NCBI GenBank assembly: GCA_046046915.1
Contig: JBJOIT010000035.1
Location: 1 to 28,340 of the forward strand
Direction: 5' to 3'
Origin: JBEEJZ01 sp046046915
Lineage (GTDB): Bacteria; Pseudomonadota; Gammaproteobacteria; Burkholderiales; Burkholderiaceae_C
Length of the DNA stretch: 28,340 nucleotides
Below are positions 22,413-28,340 of the stretch, in pieces; the first letter of the stretch is position 1, and each line of letters opens with the position of its first letter. The position numbers and the translations under genes are program-made. Under the pieces are notes generated by a model. The model had not been told where the DNA came from, did not search any database, and saw nothing but the letters and a program-made list of their open reading frames with translations.

Positions 22413-23644
22413 TTGCCGTTCCCCAGCCAGCGCGGGTGGGCCTTCAGTTGCTGGAGCAGGGGGCCTAGCTGCGGATCTGCGTAGCCGGTTTTTTCTGCCC
22501 AGGCGAGCACTGGCTCCGCCGCGCGGGGTTGCTGCAGGGCCAGCGCGGCTTGCACAAAGAGCACGGCATCGGGCGGCTCTTTTTGCAGCTTCCAGTTGTC
22601 AATCGACAGGGCCAGGCCTGCCGCCACATCTTTGCCATAGCTGATGAGGTAGATGAGCCGGGGGCGCTCGATGAGCGACTCTTGCCGTAGGGCTTGCGCC
22701 TGCATACGGGCCTCGAACAGGCTGGCCAGGCGCGGTTCATCGCCGTCCTGCAGGCCCCGGGCGGCCAGCAGGGCTTGCATCAGCAGGGCATCTGTGGGTG
22801 CCTCTTGCGTAGCCAGTTGCTTGGCCTCGCGGTGGCGGCCCTGCTGGTTGAGCAGCTCAGCCAGAGAGAGCCGCAGCAGGTGCGATCGCGGGCTGGCCTG
22901 CAGCTGCTTGCGCCACACCGCGATGGCGAGCTCGGCCTGGCCGGCCACGCGGTAGGCCTCGCCCAAATGAAAGCCCAGCCAGTCTTGCGAGGAAGCATCC
23001 TGAAAGTCCGCCGCTTTCATCAATGCTTTGAGCTGGTCGATAGCGGGCTGCGGCTGCCCGGTGCGGTAGCGCAACACGGCGCGGTACACATTGGCTTCTT
23101 GCGGGCCGAACAAGCGGGCTATCTCGTCGCAGTCTTGCTGTGCTGCGGCCATATCGGCCAGCAGCAGGTGCAGGGCAAAGCGCCAGGACCAGAACTCCGG
23201 GTGCTTGGGCTCGCGCGCGATTGCAGCGTTGATGTCTTGCAGGCCAGCGTCAAAGTCATGAAAACCCTGTTTGACCAGACCCCGCAAAAAGTAGGCCTCC
23301 GCAGGCAGGTTGTTGGCCTGCCACCAGGGGGCCAGCGCCGCCTTGGCCGACCCAAACCAGCGCAGGTCGCCCTCGGTCAAACCAGTGGTGAAAACCGCTC
23401 TGGCATAGGCCAGCGATGCGTCCAGGTTATTGGGCTGGGCTCGCCAGGCTTGGCCCAGAGCCCGCAGCGAGCCATGTTGCCCGCTCTGGGCATGTACAGA
23501 CGAGGTGAGCACCACCGCAGCGTCGGCGGGTCGGTAGCGTGCCTGTGCCATGGCGGCGGTGCTTAAGGTGGCCATGCCAATGGCGCATGCCACACGCAAA
23601 GCCAAGCCCGTGAGGGGCGCCTGGCCACTGGGGCTTTTGTCCAT
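22409..23644 (-). CDS. Exported TPR-like repeat protein
   Basis: This 411-aa protein starts with a signal peptide (hydrophobic LALRVACAIGMATLSTAAMAQA, cleavage near residue 32) and consists of helical repeat pairs of TPR type, for example AEAYFLRGLVKQGFHDFDAG with AAIAREPKHPEFW, and DWLGFHLGEAYRVAGQAEL with RKQLQASPRSHLLRLSLAELL. Such repeats bind proteins in the periplasm or at the membrane. The start at 23644 (MDKSPSGQ) is chosen because the upstream in-frame residues are not signal-like and run into the divergent gene's promoter region. It overlaps the HupE-like gene by 4 bp, so the pair probably acts together. I do not recognise a more specific family. Confidence 0.78.
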   Translation of the reverse strand: MDKSPSGQAPLTGLALRVACAIGMATLSTAAMAQARYRPADAAVVLTSSVHAQSGQHGSLRALGQAWRAQPNNLDASLAYARAVFTTGLTEGDLRWFGSAKAALAPWWQANNLPAEAYFLRGLVKQGFHDFDAGLQDINAAIAREPKHPEFWSWRFALHLLLADMAAAQQDCDEIARLFGPQEANVYRAVLRYRTGQPQPAIDQLKALMKAADFQDASSQDWLGFHLGEAYRVAGQAELAIAVWRKQLQASPRSHLLRLSLAELLNQQGRHREAKQLATQEAPTDALLMQALLAARGLQDGDEPRLASLFEARMQAQALRQESLIERPRLIYLISYGKDVAAGLALSIDNWKLQKEPPDAVLFVQAALALQQPRAAEPVLAWAEKTGYADPQLGPLLQQLKAHPRWLGNGK

Positions 23645-23749
23645 GTTAGGCGTGTGCTTATGCAAGGTTGTTAGGATGAAGCCGTGAGAGACAGCGCCAG
23701 CTGGGCATTCTCCACGTTTCCTTAACCCGCTTATCCCTGAGGTGTCTTT

Positions 23750-23905
23750 ATGAAATTCGTGCTGACTGCGATTGTTTCTGCATTCATGCTGGTGTCTGCG
23801 CCTTCTTTTGCCGGTAGCCACGGTGGCGGCAAGATGGACGACAAGAAAGTGGACTGCAGCAAAAAGGAAAACGAAAAAGACAAGGCTTGTGAAAAGAAGA
23901 GCTGA
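23750..23905 (+). CDS. Small secreted Lys/Glu-rich peptide (51 aa)
   Basis: The gene begins at ATG 23750 with GAGGTG six to eleven bases upstream. The product has a clear signal peptide (MKFVLTAIVSAFMLVSAPSFA, cleavage after residue 21) and a ~30-residue mature peptide that is mostly Lys, Glu and Asp with two cysteines (C38 in VDCSKK, C47 in KACEKK) that could form a disulfide. A GSHGGG segment follows the signal peptide. A strong terminator begins 15 bp after the stop, so it is probably an independent transcript. I do not recognise a family. It is divergent from the TPR gene across 105 bp. Confidence 0.75.
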   Translation: MKFVLTAIVSAFMLVSAPSFAGSHGGGKMDDKKVDCSKKENEKDKACEKKS

Positions 23906-23919
23906 TTCTTTTCTGCGCC

Positions 23920-23950
23920 AAAAAAACGCCCCGATCGGGGCGTTTTTTTT
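23920..23950. terminator. Palindromic bidirectional terminator
   Basis: A perfect 28-bp palindrome (23921-23948), with A6-CGCCCC on the left and GGGGCG-T6 on the right, centred on GATC. T-runs are available on both strands, so it can end both the small-peptide gene from the left and the BamE-like gene from the right. Confidence 0.93.
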
Positions 23951-23980
23951 AGGCTGGCAGGCCTGGGCGACCTGAATCAG

Positions 23981-24319
23981 TCAGTCCGTGCCGACCTCGT
24001 CTACCGACTCGACATCCTGGCGCTCACGCTCATTCACCTTCAGGACCTTGCCGTCCTTGCCAAAGTCAACCTCGTAGACGGTGGCGCTATTGGCACCCAC
24101 GACCTCGTAGCTCCAAGTGGGGCCAACTTCGTTGCGGTACTTGATGATGCGTGCGGGTTTACCCAAGGTACTGCGCACGTCATCTGTGCTCATGCCCAAC
24201 TTGATCTGGGCCTCTTGTGCCTTGGTGACACGGTAGCCGCTGGCGGCCATAGCTGCCGTGGCACCCAGTGACAGCGCCGCTGCCATGACCCATGCCGATA
24301 CTTTCAGTGTTTGTTTCAT
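23981..24319 (-). CDS. BamE/SmpA-like periplasmic protein
   Basis: This 112-aa protein has a signal peptide (about 1-25, ALSLGATAAMAAS) and a domain resembling SmpA/BamE: IKLGMSTDDVRSTLGKPARIIKY, then TWSYEVVG and VYEVDFGKDGKVLKV. True BamE is a lipoprotein with a cysteine at the processing site; no cysteine is present here, so this is probably a soluble periplasmic relative and not the Bam complex subunit. The ATG at 24319 has GGAAAGGA just upstream and is preferred over the longer frame to 24427. The gene ends against the palindromic terminator. Function is unknown. Confidence 0.82.
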   Translation of the reverse strand: MKQTLKVSAWVMAAALSLGATAAMAASGYRVTKAQEAQIKLGMSTDDVRSTLGKPARIIKYRNEVGPTWSYEVVGANSATVYEVDFGKDGKVLKVNERERQDVESVDEVGTD

Positions 24320-24360
24320 GATTTTTCCTTTCCAGACGTTGCGGGTCCCGAAACACCTCC

Positions 24361-24376
24361 GGCGAGGAGCCTCGCC
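24361..24376. other. Small hairpin in the gap upstream of the BamE-like gene
   Basis: GGCGAG pairs with CTCGCC around GAGC, lying 53 bp downstream of the reductase stop on the minus strand. No T-run follows in that direction, so it is at best a weak terminator or an mRNA-stabilising hairpin. Confidence 0.4.
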
Positions 24377-24429
24377 CACCTGCCCATGTTCTGGCAGATG
24401 CGCGGGGGGCCCCCTGCGAAAAGGCAAGG

Positions 24430-25155
24430 CTAGGGCATGTATTTGCCGCCGTTGATGGACAAGGTGATGCCGTTGATGAAACCCGCCTCATCTGCTGCCA
24501 AAAACACGATGCCACGGGCAATTTCGGACGGGCTGGCCAAGCGTGCCGCTGGCACCGACTTCAGGATGCCTGCCATCACGTCGGCCGGAACCGTCTTGAG
24601 CATGCCGGTGTCGGTGTAGCCCGGCGCCACCGCATTGACAGTGATGTTGCGTGAGGCACCCTCAAGAGCCAGCGACTTGGTAAAGCCGATGATCCCGGCT
24701 TTGCTGGCCGCATAGTTGGTTTGGCCGGCCTGGCCGGACAGCGCGTTGACCGAGCTCATGTTGATGATGCGGCCATATCGGCGTTCGCGCATGCCAGTCA
24801 GCACTGCGCTGCACATGTTGAAGCAGCTGCCCAAATTGACGTCTATGACCTCGCGCCACTGGGCTGCGCTCATGTGGTGCAGCATGGCGTCGCGGGTGAT
24901 GCCGGCGTTGTTGACCAGCACCTCCACCGGGCCCAGCGCAGCCTGGACTCGCTGGACGCCCTCAGCACATGCGTCAGCATCGGCCACGTTCCATTCGAAG
25001 CTGGCAATGCCCGTTCTGGTAGTGAATGCGGCCGCCCCAGCCGGGTCGCCCAGGTGATTGACGGCCACACGGTAGCCCTCTTCGTGCAGGGCCTCGGCCG
25101 TGGCGGCACCAATGCCCGTGGTGCCGCCGGTCACCAGTGCGACCCGTGCGATCAC
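24430..25155 (-). CDS. SDR-family reductase, PhaB/FabG-like acetoacetyl-CoA reductase
   Basis: This 241-aa short-chain dehydrogenase has the nucleotide motif TGGTTGIG (9-16), NNAGITRD, and the catalytic set S135 (NMSSVN), Y148 and K152 (YAASK). NAGITRD, HMSAAQWREVIDVNL and GQTNYAASKAGIIGFT align well with PhaB, which reduces acetoacetyl-CoA with NADPH for PHB synthesis; FabG-type 3-oxoacyl-ACP reductase is the close alternative. The start is GTG at 25155, overlapping the stop of the BON gene by 4 bp (GTGA), so the two are translationally coupled. No phaA or phaC gene is in the window, which makes a dedicated PHB role uncertain; the coupling to a BON protein is atypical for phaB. Confidence 0.83.
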   Translation of the reverse strand: MIARVALVTGGTTGIGAATAEALHEEGYRVAVNHLGDPAGAAAFTTRTGIASFEWNVADADACAEGVQRVQAALGPVEVLVNNAGITRDAMLHHMSAAQWREVIDVNLGSCFNMCSAVLTGMRERRYGRIINMSSVNALSGQAGQTNYAASKAGIIGFTKSLALEGASRNITVNAVAPGYTDTGMLKTVPADVMAGILKSVPAARLASPSEIARGIVFLAADEAGFINGITLSINGGKYMP

Positions 25156-25805
25156 GCCTCGACCACGAGGTTGTTGACCACGGTGGCCACGCCGGGTGCC
25201 GACCAAGCTGCCCCCTGCGCCGCAGTGCGCTCGGCCCAGGAGTGCACTTTGCCTTTGAGCGTGACCTTGGAACCATCAACCGCAATCTCCACGGCTTTGG
25301 ATTCGCGGTCAGCCTGGCGCACCAAGGCGTCATGAATGCTCTTCTTCACGTCGTCGGCAGTGACTTGTGGCACCACCTTGATCAGGTTGGTGACACCCAC
25401 CACGCCCAGCAGGTCGCGCACGGCTTTTTCTGAGGCGCTGCGCTGGTAGTCCCAGGCGACTTCGCCGCTGAGGGTGATCCAGCCCTTCTCGACCATGGGG
25501 CGCACCTTGTCGTCTGGCACCAGCACATTCCACTGCAAGGCACGCTCGGCAGCCGTGGCGATGTCGGTGTCAGTGCGCTCGTAGGCCGCGGCCAGTTGCA
25601 CCTTCATCTCAACGGCCAGGGCCTTGACGCCACTGACGCGCTGGACGGCACGCTCTACGGCGTATTTTTCAGCGTAGCTGCTCAGGTGGCCGGTGAGGGT
25701 GACCACGCCGTCCTTGGCGATCACGCCGATGTCACTGGCCTTAACAGCAGGGTCCCAGTTCAGTTCAGCCATGACATCGTCGCGCAGTTGGGTATCGGTT
25801 TTCAT
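25152..25805 (-). CDS. Triple-BON domain protein (copy 1)
   Basis: This 217-aa protein contains three BON modules in a row: GVVTLTGHLSSYAEKYAVERAV, GWITLSGEVAWDYQRSASEKAV and SKVTLKGKVHSWAERTAAQGA, each with the beta-strand/Gly/helix pattern followed by a GV-containing strand. BON domains occur in OsmY-type stress proteins and bind membranes or phospholipid. No signal peptide is seen, so it is probably cytoplasmic, unlike OsmY. A good ribosome binding site (AGGAG) precedes the ATG. It is roughly two-thirds identical, without gaps, to the protein encoded at 26334-26987. It is coupled to the downstream reductase gene. Confidence 0.9.
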   Translation of the reverse strand: MKTDTQLRDDVMAELNWDPAVKASDIGVIAKDGVVTLTGHLSSYAEKYAVERAVQRVSGVKALAVEMKVQLAAAYERTDTDIATAAERALQWNVLVPDDKVRPMVEKGWITLSGEVAWDYQRSASEKAVRDLLGVVGVTNLIKVVPQVTADDVKKSIHDALVRQADRESKAVEIAVDGSKVTLKGKVHSWAERTAAQGAAWSAPGVATVVNNLVVEA

Positions 25806-25818
25806 GAAGAAACTCCTA

Positions 25819-25836
25819 GTTAATAACGGTTAATAA
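25819..25836. promoter_or_regulatory. Phased direct repeat upstream of BON copy 1
   Basis: GTTAATAA occurs twice (25819-25826 and 25829-25836) with a 10-bp period, one helical turn, 14-31 bp before the start codon. Tandem half-sites at this spacing are typical of OmpR-type response regulator boxes, but no specific regulator can be assigned. Confidence 0.4.
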
Positions 25837-25840
25837 ACTC

Positions 25841-25864
25841 AGCCTGGGCTAGTGAGCCCCGGCT
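25841..25864 (-). terminator. Possible weak terminator hairpin after the small exported protein gene
   Basis: AGCC-T-GGGCT pairs with AGCCC-C-GGCT around AGTG (nine pairs, one mismatch), just after the stop at 25873 on the minus strand. Only a short T-rich stretch follows, so termination would be partial. It separates the small gene from BON copy 1. Confidence 0.4.
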
Positions 25865-25872
25865 AACGTGGG

Positions 25873-26307
25873 TCATTTGCCGGGCCAGTACAGAACATGT
25901 TCAGCGGCCGTGCGGCCCACACGCACGTTTCGGTTCAGGGTGAGGTCGCCGTGAGTGGCACTGATGCGGTAGTTGCCCGGAGCCAGTCGCAGGTACATGA
26001 GGGGGCCGCAGTCGTCAATGGGCTCCACCTGTGTGGCCTGGGCCGCGTTGCGGGGCGAGCGGGCTTCCACCCGCACCGACACGCCCGCCAGGTACTCGCC
26101 AGTGCGGACCTGGGCAAATTTCAGGCGCAGGTTGTAGGGCTGGCGCAAATCCCGCATGGCTTGCACGCCGTCCTCGCCGATACCACCACAAAGGTAGTTG
26201 CCATCAACGACCTGGTTCGTCTCAGCGGCCTGCGCACTCAGTCCCATGCCTGCTTGCATGGCAAGGATCAGCGCCCCCGCTAGCCATCTGCTTGTGCCAT
26301 GTGTCAT
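25873..26307 (-). CDS. Small exported protein of unknown function
   Basis: This 144-aa protein has a signal peptide (WLAGALILAMQAGMGLSAQAA, cleavage near residue 28) and a beta-rich mature part with two cysteines (in NYLCGG and DDCGPL). The C-terminal LRLAPGNYRISATHGDLTLNRNVRVG has the look of a carboxypeptidase regulatory-like or transthyretin-type beta-sandwich. The ATG at 26307 has AAGGAA seven bases upstream; a TTG two codons earlier is possible but less likely. It lies 26 bp after BON copy 2 on the same strand, so it is probably cotranscribed with it. I do not recognise a named family. Confidence 0.75.
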   Translation of the reverse strand: MTHGTSRWLAGALILAMQAGMGLSAQAAETNQVVDGNYLCGGIGEDGVQAMRDLRQPYNLRLKFAQVRTGEYLAGVSVRVEARSPRNAAQATQVEPIDDCGPLMYLRLAPGNYRISATHGDLTLNRNVRVGRTAAEHVLYWPGK

Positions 26308-26333
26308 GGTCAAGTTCCTTGGGGTCCGGGCCC

Positions 26334-26987
26334 TCAGGCCTGGACACTCAGTTCGTTGACCACGCCAGACACACCGGGTGCGGACCAGGCAGCGTTTTGC
26401 ACGGCGCGGCGGTCGTTCCAGGAATGGACCTTGCCGCGCAGGGTGACCTTGGCGCCGTCAACGACGACATCCACCTGCTTGGCCTCGCGCTCAGCCTGGC
26501 GCTGAAGGGCGTCGTGGATGTTCTTTTCAATATCTATGCTGCTCAGATGTGGCTTGACCTTGACCAAGTTGGTGACGCCCACCACGCCAAAGAGGTCGCG
26601 CACCGCACGCTCGCCAGCCTTGCGCTGGTACTCCCAATCGACCTCGCCGCTCAGGGTGATCCAACCGTTTTCGACTTTGGGCTGCACTTTGCCGTCTGGC
26701 ACCACCACGTTCCAGTCCAGAGCGCGCTGAGCTGCCGCAGCGATGTCGGTGTCGCTGCGCTTGTAACTGGGGGACAGGCGCACTTGAATTTCGACCGCTA
26801 CAGCCTTGACACCGCTGACACGTTGTACGGCACGTTCGGCGGCGTATTTTTCCGCGTAGGTGGCCAGGTGGCCGGTGAGCGTCACAACGCCGTCATGGAC
26901 GATCACGCCCACTTCGCTGGCGTTGACGGCTGGCTCCCAGCTCAATTCATCCTGAACATCTTTCTTCAATTGCGCATCGGTTTTCAT
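26334..26987 (-). CDS. Triple-BON domain protein (copy 2)
   Basis: This 217-aa protein is collinear with the one at 25152-25805 and has the same three BON modules: GVVTLTGHLATYAEKYAAERAV, GWITLSGEVDWEYQRKAGERAV and AKVTLRGKVHSWNDRRAVQNA. Both begin MKTD-x-QL and have exactly the same length, which indicates tandem duplication. The frame is open upstream to 27059, but the ATG at 26987 gives the start shared with copy 1 and has AAAGGG just upstream. No signal peptide is seen. It lies 90 bp downstream of the sensor kinase gene on the same strand. Confidence 0.9.
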   Translation of the reverse strand: MKTDAQLKKDVQDELSWEPAVNASEVGVIVHDGVVTLTGHLATYAEKYAAERAVQRVSGVKAVAVEIQVRLSPSYKRSDTDIAAAAQRALDWNVVVPDGKVQPKVENGWITLSGEVDWEYQRKAGERAVRDLFGVVGVTNLVKVKPHLSSIDIEKNIHDALQRQAEREAKQVDVVVDGAKVTLRGKVHSWNDRRAVQNAAWSAPGVSGVVNELSVQA

Positions 26988-27077
26988 GGCTAGCCCTTTC
27001 GTTGGTGAAATGCGGTGAGCCCTGGCGCACCGCTGCATCACTGTAAAAAGTGCCGGCATGGCCCGGCTTGCGCGCTG

Positions 27078-28340
27078 TCAAGTCACAGGCGTGACGTTCG
27101 CAAGTGGAAGCTGAACTATTACATCGAGCCCGGCGGGCGAGATCGATGAGGGGCCGTTTTGAGGTCGGTTGTCGAGCTGGATCTGCCCGCCCAGCGCCTG
27201 TACGATGCCCTGGCAGATCGCCAGGCCCAGACCCGAACCTGACTGGGGCTGGCCGGAGGAAAAGGGTTGAAACAGCCGCGCGCGCAGCGCATCACTGATG
27301 CCGGGCCCGTCATCGTGTATCAACAAGGTGGCGTTTGCCGCGTCGACGGTCAGGCTTAAGCGCAGTTGGCCACCGGCAGGGCTGTGGCGTATGGCGTTGT
27401 GCAAGAGGTTGCGGCACAGCTCGCGCAGCATCCACTCGTGAGCCAGCACCGGGGCGGCTTGTGTACAAATATCAAAGTCCAGATCCTTGTCTGCGACCAA
27501 TGGCGACAGGTCGATGGCCACGTCGCGCAGCACTTGCGCCCAGTCCACCACGGTCGTGTTGGCTTGCTGACTGAGCTGCACCACCTTGGCCAGTGCCAGC
27601 ATCTGGTTGGCCAGCAGGGTGGCGCGGTCTACCGTGGCGCTGATGTCGGTCAGGGCTTCCTGTGGTGGGATGCTGCCGCGCAGGGCCGACTGGACCTGAA
27701 TCTTGAGGACGGCTAGCGGGGTGCGCAGCTGGTGGGAGGCATCGCGGATGAAGCGTTGTTGGTGGGCCAGCAAATCCGCCAGGCGCGCCATCGTGGCGTT
27801 GGTGGCCTCAACCAGGGGAAGCAGCTCGCGCGGGGCATCCTGGGCCTGAAGAGGCGTCAGGTCGCCATCAGGGCGGGCCTGAAGTTGGGCGCTGAGCCGG
27901 CGGACTGGGCGGGTAGCTGCTTGCACCACGCCGATGACCACCAAGGTGTCCACCACCACCAGCACGGCTTGGCGCAGCAGGGTGTCCCACAAAATCTGGC
28001 GCGCCAGCGTGTGTCGCAACTCCAGCGTCTCGGCCACCTGAACCACCGCCATCACGCGGGCTTGGCGCACGGCCACCGGTTGCAACAATACGGCCACGCG
28101 CACCGGGTCACCCCGAAAGTTGTCGTCATAAAAATCTGCCAGTGCGGCGTAGGGGCCCTGCACCGGCAGCTTGCCTTGCCAGGCGGGCAACTCCTCTAAT
28201 CCGTCGATCAACTGACCTTGGGTGCTGGAAATCCGGTACACCATGCGGCTTCGGTTGTCGGCCTCAAAAGTTTCGAGTGCGGCATAAGGCACATTCGCCC
28301 GCAGCTGGGCGGTGTCTCCCACACCATCGGCATCGATGTG
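27078..28340 (-). CDS. Sensor histidine kinase, TctE/QseC-like (N-terminus outside window)
   Basis: About 420 residues are visible; the frame stays open to the right edge, so the N-terminus with the first membrane helix is missing. The periplasmic part (YAALETFEADNRSRMVYRIS, FYDDNFRGDPVRVAVLLQPV) resembles the 2CSK_N sensor domain of TctE-type kinases. A second membrane helix (AVLVVVDTLVVIGVVQAATR), a HAMP-like linker, then the H-box FIRDASHQLRTPLAVLK, the N-box NLLHNAIRHSP, and the G-boxes DDGPGIS and GSGLGLAIC follow. All residues for autophosphorylation are present. The partner response regulator is probably just outside the window. Citrate or tricarboxylate sensing is known for TctE, but the ligand here is undetermined. 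Confidence 0.9.
   Translation of the reverse strand, partial: HIDADGVGDTAQLRANVPYAALETFEADNRSRMVYRISSTQGQLIDGLEELPAWQGKLPVQGPYAALADFYDDNFRGDPVRVAVLLQPVAVRQARVMAVVQVAETLELRHTLARQILWDTLLRQAVLVVVDTLVVIGVVQAATRPVRRLSAQLQARPDGDLTPLQAQDAPRELLPLVEATNATMARLADLLAHQQRFIRDASHQLRTPLAVLKIQVQSALRGSIPPQEALTDISATVDRATLLANQMLALAKVVQLSQQANTTVVDWAQVLRDVAIDLSPLVADKDLDFDICTQAAPVLAHEWMLRELCRNLLHNAIRHSPAGGQLRLSLTVDAANATLLIHDDGPGISDALRARLFQPFSSGQPQSGSGLGLAICQGIVQALGGQIQLDNRPQNGPSSISPAGLDVIVQLPLANVTPVT

Noticed and set aside
26031..26993. 320-aa open frame on the plus strand opposite BON copy 2
   Set aside because: It spans two well-supported minus-strand genes and their gap, and its product has no recognisable domain.
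27040..27081. TTGACA-like -35 with TACAGT-like -10 upstream of BON copy 2
   Set aside because: The spacing is about 30 bp, far from the 16-18 bp needed, so it is not a credible promoter.

Overview
The window reads as chromosomal DNA from a betaproteobacterium of the Burkholderiales, most likely Comamonadaceae. The evidence is gene content and protein style (stand-alone RsxB, TyrB, PhaZ and PhaB-type enzymes, an iscRSUA-hscBA-fdx cluster followed by dnaQ and a tRNA-Val), high GC and dense gene packing. I see no phage, insertion sequence or CRISPR array. This assignment comes from recognition of the sequences, not from a database search.

Layout: (1) 1-3436, + strand, is a propionate module: the C-terminal part of pccB, a 309-bp spacer holding two interlocking inverted repeats, pccA, and a methylmalonyl-CoA epimerase-like VOC protein translationally coupled to pccA. 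(2) 3567-5900 is a chemoreceptor with an unusual C-terminal cytoplasmic Cache domain. (3) 5926-8302, - strand, holds rsxB and phaZ, an intracellular PHB depolymerase with a ~140-residue Ala/Pro/Lys-rich tail. (4) 8500-11477 holds a LigB-type extradiol dioxygenase (+), tyrB (-), a DUF1801 protein (-) and a DUF2306 membrane protein (-). (5) 11632-13764 is uvrB (+). (6) 13825-20108 is the complete ISC iron-sulfur assembly operon, with a candidate IscR operator in front of iscR, then dnaQ, tRNA-Val(CAC) and a strong terminator.

(7) 20156-23950 is accessory in character: a GSU2403-like nucleotidyltransferase-fold protein with a perfect AT-rich dyad at its start codon; a coupled TPR protein and HupE/UreJ-type membrane protein carrying an EF-hand loop; and a divergent 51-aa secreted, charged peptide followed by a palindromic terminator. 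(8) 23981-28340, - strand, holds a BamE-like periplasmic protein, a PhaB-like reductase coupled to a triple-BON protein, a small secreted protein, a second triple-BON paralogue, and a TctE/QseC-like sensor kinase that runs off the window.

Propionyl-CoA carboxylase plus epimerase feeds propionyl-CoA toward succinyl-CoA. PhaZ and the PhaB-like reductase point to PHB turnover. The ISC genes supply Fe-S clusters that proteins such as RsxB would need. The most interesting unexplained items are the nucleotidyltransferase-fold gene with its dyad, the TPR/HupE pair, the BON-small protein-BON-reductase cluster next to a sensor kinase, the PhaZ tail, and the pccB-pccA spacer repeats.
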